A stretch of DNA of 64,000 nt, taken from NCBI GenBank assembly GCA_017302435.1, contig JAFLDL010000015.1:1-64000 (forward strand), given 5' to 3'. This document shows positions 16,270 through 24,973 of this stretch, piece by piece. The stretch is from Candidatus Accumulibacter necessarius (GTDB lineage: Bacteria; Pseudomonadota; Gammaproteobacteria; Burkholderiales; Rhodocyclaceae). The translations under genes were made by a program, and so were the position numbers. Under the pieces are notes generated by a model. The model was not told the origin of the DNA and searched no databases. It worked only from the letters and a program-made list of their open reading frames with translations. Within the stretch, counting starts at the first letter, position 1; each line of letters opens with the position of its first letter.

Positions 16270-16989
16270 ATGCGCCAGATCTTTCTCGATACTGAAACAA
16301 CCGGCCTCGAGCACAAGCAGGGGCACCGGATCATCGAAATCGCCGGCGTCGAGATGCGCAACCGGCGACTGACCAACCGCCACTTCCACAGCTACCTGAA
16401 TCCGGAACGGGAGATCGACACCGGCGCCCTCTCGGTGCACGGAATCAGCCGCGAGTTTCTCCTCGACAAGCCGCGTTTTGGCGACATCGCTGCCGAATTT
16501 CTCGACTTCGTACGCGGGGCCGAACTGGTCATCCACAACGCCGCTTTCGACGTCGGCTTCCTCAATGCGGAGCTCGCCCTGCTTGACATGGCCCCCGTTG
16601 ACACGGTCTGCCACGCGATCTGCGACACCCTGCGCATGGCCAAGGAGCTTTACCCCGGCAAGAAGAACAACCTCAACGCACTCTGCGAACGCTACGGCGT
16701 CGACAACTCGCACCGCACCCTGCATGGCGCCTTGCTCGACGCGGAGATTCTGGCGGAGGTCTATCTCGCGATGACCCGCGGCCAGGAAAGCCTGATCATC
16801 GATCTCGGTGACGATCCTTCGGGCGGGATCGAGGCGGCCCGCAGAACGTCATGCAGCAGCCAGGCCCGCACGCAGATCGTCAGGCGCGCCAGCCCGGAGG
16901 AACTCGCTGAACACGAGCAGGTATTGGCCGCCGTCGAACAGGCGAGCAAGGGCCAGTGTCTGTGGCTGCACACCGGGACCGGTCGCTGA
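16270..16989 (+). CDS. dnaQ: DNA polymerase III epsilon subunit (3'-5' proofreading exonuclease)
   Basis: A 239-residue DEDDh exonuclease. Motif Exo I is FLDTETTGL, Exo II is in VIHNAAFDVGFLN, and Exo III is HRTLHGALLDAEILAE. The C-terminus is the polymerase-binding tail. It proofreads replication as part of the Pol III core. The gene follows rnhA on the same strand, as in E. coli, where they are neighbours but divergent. Confidence 0.97.
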   Translation: MRQIFLDTETTGLEHKQGHRIIEIAGVEMRNRRLTNRHFHSYLNPEREIDTGALSVHGISREFLLDKPRFGDIAAEFLDFVRGAELVIHNAAFDVGFLNAELALLDMAPVDTVCHAICDTLRMAKELYPGKKNNLNALCERYGVDNSHRTLHGALLDAEILAEVYLAMTRGQESLIIDLGDDPSGGIEAARRTSCSSQARTQIVRRASPEELAEHEQVLAAVEQASKGQCLWLHTGTGR

Positions 16990-17124
16990 TTCGACGTGAG
17001 GCGATTGCCAGCAATCGCGCGCTCACATGCCGGCCGAGGGTGCGCCGCCCACACCGCAGCTTTACGCAGCGCGCGCCGCGACGGGCGTTAACAGAGCGCT
17101 GTTCGTGCGAGAAAGTACCGTGAA

Positions 17125-17514
17125 TCAGCTGTCGCCGGGTGTTTCGGGCGTCCGCCTTGGCCGTCGAACGTGTCGTTTCGGCGGCCGGGCGTCAGGCGAG
17201 CGGGCTTCAGGCTGGGCATCCGAGACTGCTTCAGGTCTGGCAGCGGGCGGCCGCGGGTCGGGCCTCGGGCCAGAGGGCCGTGGTCCGCTCTTCCGTTGTT
17301 CCGGACGCCGGCCGGTGCCGGGTGCACCCTGGCGCCGCTCCTGTTGCCGATCGGGCTGTCTGTCCAAAGGCCGGTCCGACTCACGGTTTCCCGGAGCGAG
17401 CGTGATCTCGATCTCGATGATTTCATCCCATTGCTCGTCAGTGCGATCGCGCTCGGGGATGCTGAGAAGTTCGCGGAGCCGACGCCGCGGATCCAGAGGG
17501 GGCGTTTCATTCAT
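17125..17514 (-). CDS. Hypothetical protein with conserved N-terminal helix and disordered Arg/Pro-rich tail
   Basis: A 129-residue protein. The first about 40 residues (LDPRRRLRELLSIPERDRT, then DEQWDEIIEIEI) look like a folded helical unit. The remainder is almost entirely Arg, Pro, Gln, Asp and Ala and is predicted disordered and basic, as in some RNA- or DNA-binding proteins. I do not recognise its function. The ATG at 17514 has no strong ribosome-binding site. It is convergent with dnaQ. Other frames here are also open because of the GC bias, so confidence is moderate. Confidence 0.6.
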   Translation of the reverse strand: MNETPPLDPRRRLRELLSIPERDRTDEQWDEIIEIEITLAPGNRESDRPLDRQPDRQQERRQGAPGTGRRPEQRKSGPRPSGPRPDPRPPAARPEAVSDAQPEARSPDARPPKRHVRRPRRTPETPGDS

Positions 17515-17665
17515 GCCGCCATTATGACTCACACAGCCGCTGTCGTTCAACAAGCATGAACGTTACGGGCGGGCAAGAGGGTCAATACCGGCCCAAGGCC
17601 ACCTGAAACGGCCCCGGCTGCGGGAAAAAGCGATCGCGGCGGTGCGGCACGAGGAAAGGCGCAGG

Positions 17666-17694
17666 AAAAAGGCCCGCTGCGAGGCGGGCCTTTT
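17666..17694 (-). terminator. Rho-independent terminator, likely usable on both strands
   Basis: GGCCCGC and GCGGGCC (17671-17677 and 17684-17690) form a hairpin flanked by AAAAA on the left and TTTT on the right. On the minus strand the T run follows the hairpin, about 80 nt after the stop of the 17776 gene. Confidence 0.8.
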
Positions 17695-17775
17695 AATTCC
17701 CCGACACCCCGGAGTAACCCAAGGATCGGCGGACTCGATGCTGCCGGTAACCGCGGCAGGAAAACCGGCGAATGA

Positions 17776-18060
17776 TCAGTGCTGGGCCCGCAGGCTGGCA
17801 GCAAAAGTGGTCTGCAGAACTTCCGGGAACTGAAAGCGTGCAAGGGTATCGTGGATATCTGCCTCGTTGATGCCGCCACTGCCATCCTGAAAGCGGATTC
17901 CGAGCGGTCGACCGTTGGCCGCCAGGGTGGCGAAAGCAAAGCGCCAGCGCTGCGCTTCAGCCAGCCGCTCGCGCAGCTCGTTTTCATTGCTGATTTCCAC
18001 ACCCGCCTGCTTGAGTGAATCGAGGAACTGGTCAAAAGACTCGCTGCTTAAGCTACCCAT
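17776..18060 (-). CDS. Hypothetical small protein
   Basis: A 94-residue soluble protein beginning MGSLSSESFDQFLDSLKQAG. It is helical at the N-terminus (DQFLDSLKQAG, ELRERLAEAQRWRFAFATL) and ends FAASLRAQH. The start at 18060 is decided by AGGAG about 9 nt upstream. A terminator lies about 80 nt after its stop, so it is probably monocistronic. The family is not recognised; the pattern of short amphipathic helices is compatible with a Nif11- or DUF-type small protein, but that is only a guess. Confidence 0.7.
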   Translation of the reverse strand: MGSLSSESFDQFLDSLKQAGVEISNENELRERLAEAQRWRFAFATLAANGRPLGIRFQDGSGGINEADIHDTLARFQFPEVLQTTFAASLRAQH

Positions 18061-18239
18061 TATCTTGTTCTCCTGTCGAAGTGTACCTGCATGCCACCCA
18101 TGGGCCGAATAACGCTCGCTCCGGATAGCGGTTGACAAGAGCCATCAAGAAAACCGCTATCGCCGAGCGAAGGCGTCGATCGTTGTGGATGGGCGCTGCG
18201 GTCACCATGCCGAAGACGTCAGGCGACCCCGCAAGCGTA

Positions 18240-18245
18240 TAGAAT
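18240..18245 (+). promoter_or_regulatory. Candidate -10 element for the U32 gene, placed for a leaderless mRNA
   Basis: TAGAAT (with TATAGA two bases earlier) ends 7 nt before the A of the ATG at 18252. No Shine-Dalgarno sequence is seen before that ATG. The -35 is not recognisable. Confidence 0.35.
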
Positions 18246-18251
18246 GCCGCC

Positions 18252-20180
18252 ATGACTCAGTCGCGGACATGCATGTCGAAAAGCCACCCATGCCTTGAGC
18301 TCCTTGCCCCGGCCAGGAACGCGGACTTCGGTATCGAAGCGATCGTCCACGGTGCCGACGCCGTCTACATCGGCGGACCAGCCTTTGGCGCCCGCGCCAG
18401 AGCGGACAATTCGGTCGCCGACATCGAGCGTCTTGCGAGCTACGCGCATCGCTACCAGGCGCGCGTCCTGGTCGCACTGAATACCCTGCTCAAGGACGAG
18501 GAACTCGAACCGGCACGTCGCCTGATCTGGCAACTGCACGCTGCCGGCGCCGACGCCCTGATCATTCAGGACATGGGTCTGCTCGAACTCGACCTGCCGC
18601 CAATCCAGTTGCACGCCAGTACGCAGACCAATATCCGCTCGGTCGAGAAAGCCAGATTCCTCGAAGACGTCGGCTTTTCGCAGATCGTTCTGGCGCGCGA
18701 ACTGGCGCTCGATCAGATCCGGGCAATTGCCGCAGAAACCAGCGCCGTGCTCGAGTTCTTCGTGCACGGCGCCCTCTGCGTCAGTTACAGCGGCCTGTGC
18801 AACCTCAGCTACGCGCAGACCGGGCGCAGCGCCAACCGTGGCGACTGTTCGCAGGCCTGCCGGCTGCCCTACTCGCTGGCCGACCAGAAGGGGGAAATCG
18901 TTGCCGCCAACCGGCACCTGCTGTCGATGAAGGACAACCATCAGGCGGACAACCTGCGCACTCTGATCGACGCCGGAATCAGCTCGTTCAAGATCGAGGG
19001 ACGCCTGAAGGACCTCGCCTACGTCAAGAACGTCACGGCGTATTACCGCCTGCAGTTCGACGAAATCCTCGCCGAACGCCCCGACCGCCGGCGCAGCTCA
19101 TCGGGTGACAGCCGCTTCCTGTTCACGCCGCAGCCCGAGAAGACCTTCAACCGCGGCGCCACCGACTACTTCGTGACTGGCCGCAAAGGCGATATCGGCG
19201 CTTTTGAATCGCCCAAGTTCATCGGCGATGAAATCGGCACGGTCAGCTGGCTGGGACGCGACAGCTTCGAGCTGAAAAGCCAGACACCCCTGCACAATGG
19301 TGATGGGATCACCTGGTTCGACGCCGCGCAGGAAGTCCATGGCCTGCCGATCAACCGGGCCGAAAAATGCGACCGCGGCTATCGCCTGTTCCCGCAACTG
19401 CGCGACGGCAAACCGCTTCCCCCCGACCTTCAGGTTGGCACCCGGATTTACCGCAATCGCGATCAGGCATTCGAACGTCAGCTGGCAAAGAAGTCGGCCG
19501 AGCGCCGGATCCCGGTTGGACTGCGCCTGACCGACCATGCCGAGGGCTTCACCCTGACGATGACCGATGATCAAGGCGTCAGCGGTGATGCCAGGCTTGC
19601 TCACGTCAGGGAAGTGGCGCAAGACGGCGAACAGGCGCGGACGACGGTGCGTCAGCATCTCGGCCGACTGGGCAACACGCTCTACGCCGCGACGAGCATC
19701 GTCGTCGAGTTCGCCGCGGACTGGTTTCTTCCGGCAACGGTGCTCAACCAGTTGCGGCGTGACGGCGTCGCCGCTCTCGACGCCGCCCGCCTCGCGGCCT
19801 ACCAGCGGCCGCCACGCCGCCAGCCGCTCGAGCCACCAGCGACCTATCCCGAGCACTCGCTCGACTACCTGGCCGGCGTGTGCAACCAGCGAGCACGCGC
19901 CTTCTACGCCCGCCACGGCGTGCAGGTGATCGAACCCGCGTACGAATGCGGCCAGGAAAAGGGCGAGGTATCGCTGATGATTACCAGGCACTGCCTGCGC
20001 TACAGCTTCAATCTGTGCCCGAAGCAGGTCAAGGGACTGCGCCCCGATCCGATGATCCTGATCAACGGCAACGAAAAGCTCACCCTGCGCTTCGACTGCA
20101 AGGCCTGCGAAATGCACGTCGTCGGCAAGCTGAGGAAGCAGCGAACGCTGCGCCTCAGCGAGAAATGGCCGACAGTGTGA
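18252..20180 (+). CDS. rlhA: U32 peptidase-family protein, RlhA-type 23S rRNA C2501 hydroxylation factor
   Basis: A 642-residue protein of the U32 family. The N-terminal barrel shows LLAPARNADFGIEAIVHGAD and the signature EFFVHGALCVSYSGLC. Cysteines in GDCSQACRLPY and in the C-terminal CGQEKGEV...CPKQ...CKACEM regions fit a metal or iron-sulfur site. The length and the C-terminal collagenase-like domain match E. coli RlhA (about 650 residues), which is needed for 5-hydroxycytidine at 23S C2501, rather than TrhP (about 450). A second in-frame ATG lies at 18273; neither has a ribosome-binding site. Confidence 0.85.
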   Translation: MTQSRTCMSKSHPCLELLAPARNADFGIEAIVHGADAVYIGGPAFGARARADNSVADIERLASYAHRYQARVLVALNTLLKDEELEPARRLIWQLHAAGADALIIQDMGLLELDLPPIQLHASTQTNIRSVEKARFLEDVGFSQIVLARELALDQIRAIAAETSAVLEFFVHGALCVSYSGLCNLSYAQTGRSANRGDCSQACRLPYSLADQKGEIVAANRHLLSMKDNHQADNLRTLIDAGISSFKIEGRLKDLAYVKNVTAYYRLQFDEILAERPDRRRSSSGDSRFLFTPQPEKTFNRGATDYFVTGRKGDIGAFESPKFIGDEIGTVSWLGRDSFELKSQTPLHNGDGITWFDAAQEVHGLPINRAEKCDRGYRLFPQLRDGKPLPPDLQVGTRIYRNRDQAFERQLAKKSAERRIPVGLRLTDHAEGFTLTMTDDQGVSGDARLAHVREVAQDGEQARTTVRQHLGRLGNTLYAATSIVVEFAADWFLPATVLNQLRRDGVAALDAARLAAYQRPPRRQPLEPPATYPEHSLDYLAGVCNQRARAFYARHGVQVIEPAYECGQEKGEVSLMITRHCLRYSFNLCPKQVKGLRPDPMILINGNEKLTLRFDCKACEMHVVGKLRKQRTLRLSEKWPTV

Positions 20181-20226
20181 ATCGCCGGCGGCCTCGACCC
20201 GAAGCCGCTGTCACGCTCACCACCGC

Positions 20227-20430
20227 TCAGTAATGCGGCGGCAGTTCCTCGCGCGGGGACTGCTCGCGCGAAGCGGCCAGAACGTCCTGGAGTTGCTGTT
20301 GCAGCTGGCGCAGTTGCCGCTGCAACAGTTCGATCTGCTGCTGCTGTCGGTAAACAGTGAGATTGACTTCTTCCATCAGGTCCTCGGCCAGGCTGATCCG
20401 GGACTCGAGTTCGACAAGACGTTGTTCCAT
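20227..20430 (-). CDS. slyX: SlyX family protein
   Basis: A 67-residue protein that is almost entirely coiled coil (heptads of Leu through residues 3-55, rich in Gln) and ends PPHY, as SlyX proteins do. Function is unknown in the family. It lies 20 bp downstream of the metallophosphoesterase gene on the same strand and may be the last gene of that transcript. Confidence 0.88.
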   Translation of the reverse strand: MEQRLVELESRISLAEDLMEEVNLTVYRQQQQIELLQRQLRQLQQQLQDVLAASREQSPREELPPHY

Positions 20431-20450
20431 CGTAGATTCTCTGGGCAGGA

Positions 20451-21911
20451 TCAGCCGGGCTCGACGTCGAGGCGGTTAATGATCGGCGTCAGGGCATCGA
20501 CAGGATATACCAGAGGAATCATCTGGTCGTTAACGCGGGTGAATACGCCGACCTGATCCAAATTGGCGCTGAACAGCACATGGTGATTGGCGATGCCATC
20601 GACGTTGAGCCAAAGCGTGTCTTGGCGATCCATCGGCGTATGGCCAACGATGAAAGGGGTGCCCTTGTCGAGTTGCAGCGCGCGCCGAAAATGCTTGACA
20701 TCACTCCGACCGTAACCCTGAGGCCTGTTCGGCCGGCGCAGGCGATTGTTGATCAGTTCGAGGATCAGCGACGGATGACGGTGGATATTCACCAACATCT
20801 CCTTGCTGACCCTGGTCGTGGGTGCTGCGGCGTGGCAAGCGACAAAGTCCCTCGAAGCGACCACGTAGGGCAACAGCCGGTAAAACTCGCCCATGGCTTT
20901 AAGGTAAGCGGCACCCCGCCGCTCGCTGAGTTCCTTCGCCCACAGCAGGCCCTGCGGAATCCCGTCCTTCGACATGTCCTCGGAAAACGAGTCGTGGTTG
21001 CCACGAACATAGAACACCTGCGCCGGAAAACACAGCTTGAGCTTGAAGATAAGGTCCATCAGCAGCATCGAGCTGTCCATCTCCCTGAGTTGCCCGTCTA
21101 CTTCGGAATGCACCGCATCGCCAAGAATGACCAGAGCGGCCGTGCCCTCATCCAGCGCATCGAGAAAAGCGTTCTGGCTCAAGACCGTCAGCAGGTTGTC
21201 GATCTGGGCATGCATGTCTGCGACCAGAATCGGGGTGAGCGCGTCGGGCAGCACCAGCAATCCGCCGGGCAATCCTCTGTCGTCTGTGGCTCGATAAACC
21301 TCCCTCTGGAGCCCGTCATTGACCGCTTCGATGAGTCGCAAAGCGTCGTCCCTGGGCAATAGCTCGATCGGACCGCCGAAGATTTCGCGCAGCCGTCGGA
21401 ACTTGCTTTCGCGGATCCACATCGCTTTAGCGGGTGCCGGTCCAATCGAGGTACCAAGGTCGCTCAAATTGCGAAATATCAAAGCGTCACGGCCATAGAT
21501 GACCACCAGGTGTTGCTCGTCAACAGCAGCGGGGTAGTCGAACAACGCTTGCTGGACCTCGTCGCCCGAACCCAGGGACAGCCATGATTTTGGTGACAGG
21601 CGTAGAAAGCCGTTGATCCGGCGACGATGGGCGCTGGGGTCGACGATGATGAAGCTGTTCAGCCTGACCAGTTCACCGTTCTCGTTGAGTCGCGTCTCCG
21701 GGTAGAGATGAAGCCGTTTGTCGTTGAAACCGAGCGAAATCTCGATCGGCTGGCCATCGAGAGGAACACGCACCTTGGTACTTCCCAGCCGGTAGGCGTC
21801 GCCCAGCTTGAGGTTATGTCCCCAACCGAAGCCCAGTCGGGCAAGAGCCGCTCGCAGCCACACCAACAGGCTCGACAGCTTGAACCAACGTCGCGCGGCG
21901 ATCCGCTTCAC
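20451..21911 (-). CDS. Calcineurin-like metallophosphoesterase with N-terminal FHA-like domain
   Basis: A 486-residue protein. Residues about 105-158 resemble a forkhead-associated fold (SLGSGDEV, then DEQHLVVIYG and FRNLSDLGTSIG, similar to the usual DLGS-NG ending), though the first GR motif is degenerate. The phosphoesterase domain shows metal ligands in order: ADMHA (231-235), GDAVH (264-268), GNHD (304-307), ACH (358-360) and VGHTP (422-426), the PPP pattern. It begins within the stop codon of the upstream P-loop gene (ATGA overlap 21908-21911), so the two act together. It probably dephosphorylates a protein or nucleic-acid end; the substrate is unknown. Confidence 0.85.
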   Translation of the reverse strand: MKRIAARRWFKLSSLLVWLRAALARLGFGWGHNLKLGDAYRLGSTKVRVPLDGQPIEISLGFNDKRLHLYPETRLNENGELVRLNSFIIVDPSAHRRRINGFLRLSPKSWLSLGSGDEVQQALFDYPAAVDEQHLVVIYGRDALIFRNLSDLGTSIGPAPAKAMWIRESKFRRLREIFGGPIELLPRDDALRLIEAVNDGLQREVYRATDDRGLPGGLLVLPDALTPILVADMHAQIDNLLTVLSQNAFLDALDEGTAALVILGDAVHSEVDGQLREMDSSMLLMDLIFKLKLCFPAQVFYVRGNHDSFSEDMSKDGIPQGLLWAKELSERRGAAYLKAMGEFYRLLPYVVASRDFVACHAAAPTTRVSKEMLVNIHRHPSLILELINNRLRRPNRPQGYGRSDVKHFRRALQLDKGTPFIVGHTPMDRQDTLWLNVDGIANHHVLFSANLDQVGVFTRVNDQMIPLVYPVDALTPIINRLDVEPG

Positions 21912-22522
21912 GGCGGCGATTGTGTTTCGCGGAAACGGCGCGGACGGCCGTCGATCCCCTCGCGGAGATACACCTTGAATCCCTGCTGGTGAAGATACTC
22001 GGCAACGCGGCGAAATACGTCAAGTTGAGCAGCACAGATCTCCAGGCTGAGTTGAGCATCGACCGGGTGGGTACTATGGCGCGCTCGTTCGGTACGGCGC
22101 TCAAAGACCACTTCCGCAGGGGGCAGGAGAAACTCGAACACATAACGGCGATACCAGTCGACCGAAAAGAAAAAGCGCTTGCGAGGCGGCAGCACGATAC
22201 GATCGAAATCGACAGGGGGCAGCGGATCACGATCCAGGAACTCGGCATCAAAAACCGACACGGCGTTGGCCAGGCCCCGAAACGGTAGGCCCAGGTGAAT
22301 CTCGCGCGGGCGCACGGACAGGATTTCGGATCGCCACCAGTGCTTTCTGCCAAGGTCCAGGTAGCCCTCCTCCGACCAGCCACCCAGACGCACGATCAAG
22401 GTACTCTTACCCGCGCCGGGAGGGCCGGTCACCAGGATCTGGCCAAACCGGATATCACCCGGAAAATCGATTCCCTTGAAATGCTGCAGCGCTTCGATGG
22501 GCTGCGTTGATAGCTCTGACAT
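21908..22522 (-). CDS. P-loop NTPase, kinase-like, partner of the metallophosphoesterase
   Basis: A 204-residue protein with Walker A GPPGAGKST at residues 33-41 and an arginine-rich C-terminal lid region (ERRTERARHS). The fold resembles small-molecule or polynucleotide kinases, but no named family is recognised. The ATG at 22522 is preferred to the TTG at 22540. It overlaps the metallophosphoesterase by 4 bp and follows a phosphate transporter on the same strand. A kinase and PPP-type phosphatase side by side recall bacterial Pnkp, but no ligase domain is present. Confidence 0.78.
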   Translation of the reverse strand: MSELSTQPIEALQHFKGIDFPGDIRFGQILVTGPPGAGKSTLIVRLGGWSEEGYLDLGRKHWWRSEILSVRPREIHLGLPFRGLANAVSVFDAEFLDRDPLPPVDFDRIVLPPRKRFFFSVDWYRRYVFEFLLPPAEVVFERRTERARHSTHPVDAQLSLEICAAQLDVFRRVAEYLHQQGFKVYLREGIDGRPRRFRETQSPP

Positions 22523-22592
22523 GGCTGCAGGCACAAGCAATCAGTGAAGGGTGGCCGGCGACTGGAAGCCGAAGGTGAGAGTCGCAATCATT

Positions 22593-23855
22593 TCAGGAAA
22601 AAGCTGCTCTCAGGAGATAGAAAAGGATGGCTCCCAGGAGGGCCCCGACGGGGACGGTGATAAACCACGAAGCGATGATGCCGCCGACCACCCGCAGGTC
22701 GAGGGCGCCAATACCGCGAGCGATACCGACACCCATCACCGCACCGACTGCGATGTGGGTAGTGGACACCGGCAGCCCCAAGCCGGAAGACGCCACGGTC
22801 ACGAACGCGGCAGCGACGGTTGCACAATAGGCGCGGGTTGGAGTCAGCTCGGTGATGCCGTGGCCCAGGGTAGCCATCACCTTGTAACCGTAGGTCGCCA
22901 AGCCAGCAACAATGCCTAAACTGCCGATTAACAATATGAACGGGGTGATTGCCGAACTGGCGGATACCTCCCTCGTCACGATGATCTGAATGACCACGGC
23001 CATCGGACCAATGCCATTGGCCACCTCGTTCGAACCGTGCGCAAAAGCCATCGCCGCGCCGGTGAACACCATCTGCGGCATGAACAACCGCTCGACGCTG
23101 GCGTATTGGGAGGCTCTGTCGGCGTAATCATCGAGCGTGATGCGGTTCATCATCAGTCTAACGGCAACGCCCAGGAGGACGCCAATCGCGACCGCGAGGG
23201 TCTGACCCTCAATGCCGCCAAGACTGATGTTTACATGTTTGAGACCCTTGCTGATGGTGATCAGCGAGACGATCCAGCCGACCAGGAAGGCATACATCGG
23301 GCCCCAGTATCGCGCCTTGGCGATGGGATCCACGGTATTGAAAATCAGCTTGCGGATACTCATGGTCAGCAGCAAGGCGACGGCACCGCCCAGAATCGGC
23401 GAGAGGAACCAGCTGGCGACGATTTCGCCCATCATATCCCACTGCACCGCATCAATGCCCAGTGCCGCGACACCCGCTCCGCATACGGCGCCAACGATCG
23501 TATGGCTGGTGGCCACTGGCCACCCGCGCATGCTGGCCAGCATCAACCAGGTGCCTGCTGCCAGCAAAGCACCAATCATGGCAAAGACCAGGAGTTGCGG
23601 CACCGGCTCGAAGAGCCTGCCATCGATGATGCCGGTCGAGATCGTGTCCGCCACTTCTCCACCGGCCAGATAGGCCCCGCAAAACTCCATTATTGCCGCC
23701 AGGACGAGCGCGTGCCTGATGTTTATCGCCCCCGAACCAACCGAGGTGCCCATGGCACTGGCAACGCCGTTGGCACCGATTCCCCAGGTCATATAGAGGC
23801 CGCCGGCAACGGCTAGGACATAGAAAAGGGTTTGATGCTGCTCGATGATTTCCAT
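22593..23855 (-). CDS. pit: Inorganic phosphate transporter, PiT/PHO4 family (420 aa)
   Basis: A polytopic membrane protein with the duplicated PiT halves. The second half has the canonical signature AFAHGSNEVANGIGP and the PVSTTHI motif; the first has GIGANGVASAMGTSVGS, where the usual GANDVAN aspartate is replaced by Gly. The GTSVGSG pattern groups it with PHO-4/PiT proteins, many of them sodium:phosphate symporters, and it differs from the 337-residue Pit at 33984. It imports phosphate across the inner membrane. The DUF47 gene lies 109 bp upstream in the same direction. Confidence 0.92.
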   Translation of the reverse strand: MEIIEQHQTLFYVLAVAGGLYMTWGIGANGVASAMGTSVGSGAINIRHALVLAAIMEFCGAYLAGGEVADTISTGIIDGRLFEPVPQLLVFAMIGALLAAGTWLMLASMRGWPVATSHTIVGAVCGAGVAALGIDAVQWDMMGEIVASWFLSPILGGAVALLLTMSIRKLIFNTVDPIAKARYWGPMYAFLVGWIVSLITISKGLKHVNISLGGIEGQTLAVAIGVLLGVAVRLMMNRITLDDYADRASQYASVERLFMPQMVFTGAAMAFAHGSNEVANGIGPMAVVIQIIVTREVSASSAITPFILLIGSLGIVAGLATYGYKVMATLGHGITELTPTRAYCATVAAAFVTVASSGLGLPVSTTHIAVGAVMGVGIARGIGALDLRVVGGIIASWFITVPVGALLGAILFYLLRAAFS

Positions 23856-23964
23856 TCGCCCGCCCTTAGCGGTGGATCCCTTCAGTGAAGACGCCGGCGT
23901 GCGAGTCGCAATCGTGATGACCGGCGCCGAGAACGGAGTTGCTCATGTCCCAGGTTCTTGGTGA

Positions 23965-24645
23965 TCAACGGGCGACCAGCAGACGAACCTTATCGCCGAC
24001 TTTCTCCGCGTAGTCAGCCAGATTGCCAACCCACTGGATCAACTGGTACCAGAACATCACCGACACCGGCTTCAGGTTGTCTTCCTGCGAAAACAGGGCG
24101 CGGGCAAGCGCCATCCCCATTACGTCAGTATCACTCTCCATGTTGCCCAGTTCGACGACCAAGTCATCGACACCACTCGCTTCACGCCCACGGAAGCCGG
24201 TCTCCTGCAGCTCTTGGAGCCTTTCGACTATCGCCTGCGCCTGCCGGCAAGTATCGATGCAACGGCATACCAATCGCATCAGCGGCTCCGCCATGCCGGC
24301 GTGCACTTCCATCTTACGCTCTACCAGCAACCCGGCAATGTCCTGCGCGGTGTCGGCGATGGCATCCTGCATCGCCAGCAGCTCCAGGAGATCCTGCCGG
24401 TCGACGGCCAGAACCCTGCTTCTCGGCAAACGGTCACACATTTCGTTCCTCATCGAGTCAGCCTCACGCTCCTTGACGAAGATCGCGTTCTTGCGTTCTT
24501 CCAGCTGCTCCTGATCATCGTCAATCAGTGCCTGAAACAAGGGCTGCACTTCCTCGACGCATTCGATAACCATCCGCATGTGCTGTTGCAGAGGCTTGAA
24601 TGGCGACTTTCCAAACAAAGCTGCCATCGGGTTGCTGGATAACAT
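23965..24645 (-). CDS. DUF47 (TIGR00153) PhoU-like phosphate transport regulator
   Basis: A 226-residue all-helical cytoplasmic protein with the PhoU-like pattern (DRQDLLELLAMQDAIADTAQ and later LADYAEKVGDKVR). DUF47 proteins are encoded beside Pit transporters and are thought to gate or regulate them. Two ATGs are close; the second (24645) was chosen because GGAGG lies 6 nt before it but directly abuts the first (24651). This is the most divergent of the three DUF47 proteins in the window, and it is paired with the PHO4-like transporter. Confidence 0.9.
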   Translation of the reverse strand: MLSSNPMAALFGKSPFKPLQQHMRMVIECVEEVQPLFQALIDDDQEQLEERKNAIFVKEREADSMRNEMCDRLPRSRVLAVDRQDLLELLAMQDAIADTAQDIAGLLVERKMEVHAGMAEPLMRLVCRCIDTCRQAQAIVERLQELQETGFRGREASGVDDLVVELGNMESDTDVMGMALARALFSQEDNLKPVSVMFWYQLIQWVGNLADYAEKVGDKVRLLVAR

Positions 24646-24973
24646 AGGCATCCTCCGCTGAGGCGAGTAAGAAGATCCTGGAAGACAAACGGCGAAACGT
24701 CACCGCTGGGACCTGGCGGCGCTCAGTGCTGGGCGATCAGGCGTAGGTCCCCGGCTGTGCTTCCTTCACGAATTGTATTGCGAAGTGCCACAGATGGTGC
24801 TGTCGAGCGCTGGAGCGACGCCAAAGGAGTTCAACCGCAAGCATGGCGGAACGAGCGGGCTATCGGCACCCGCCGCCCGGCCATTGTTGCTTGGGCGCAC
24901 CAATGAAACTGGACGACGATGACCGACACCGCGGTGCAAAACGGGATAACCGCACTCGCGGGATGACTGCTGA
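24646..24973. other. Gap between the V-ATPase K gene and the DUF47-Pit genes
   Basis: About 330 nt with no supported gene. On the minus strand a TACAAT near 24772-24777 is a possible -10 for the DUF47-Pit transcript, but no -35 accompanies it. No convincing terminator was found after the V-ATPase K gene. Confidence 0.4.

Noticed and set aside
17027-17527. 166-residue plus-strand frame
   Set aside because: Arg/Ser/Gly-rich and antisense to the 17125 gene; no start signal.
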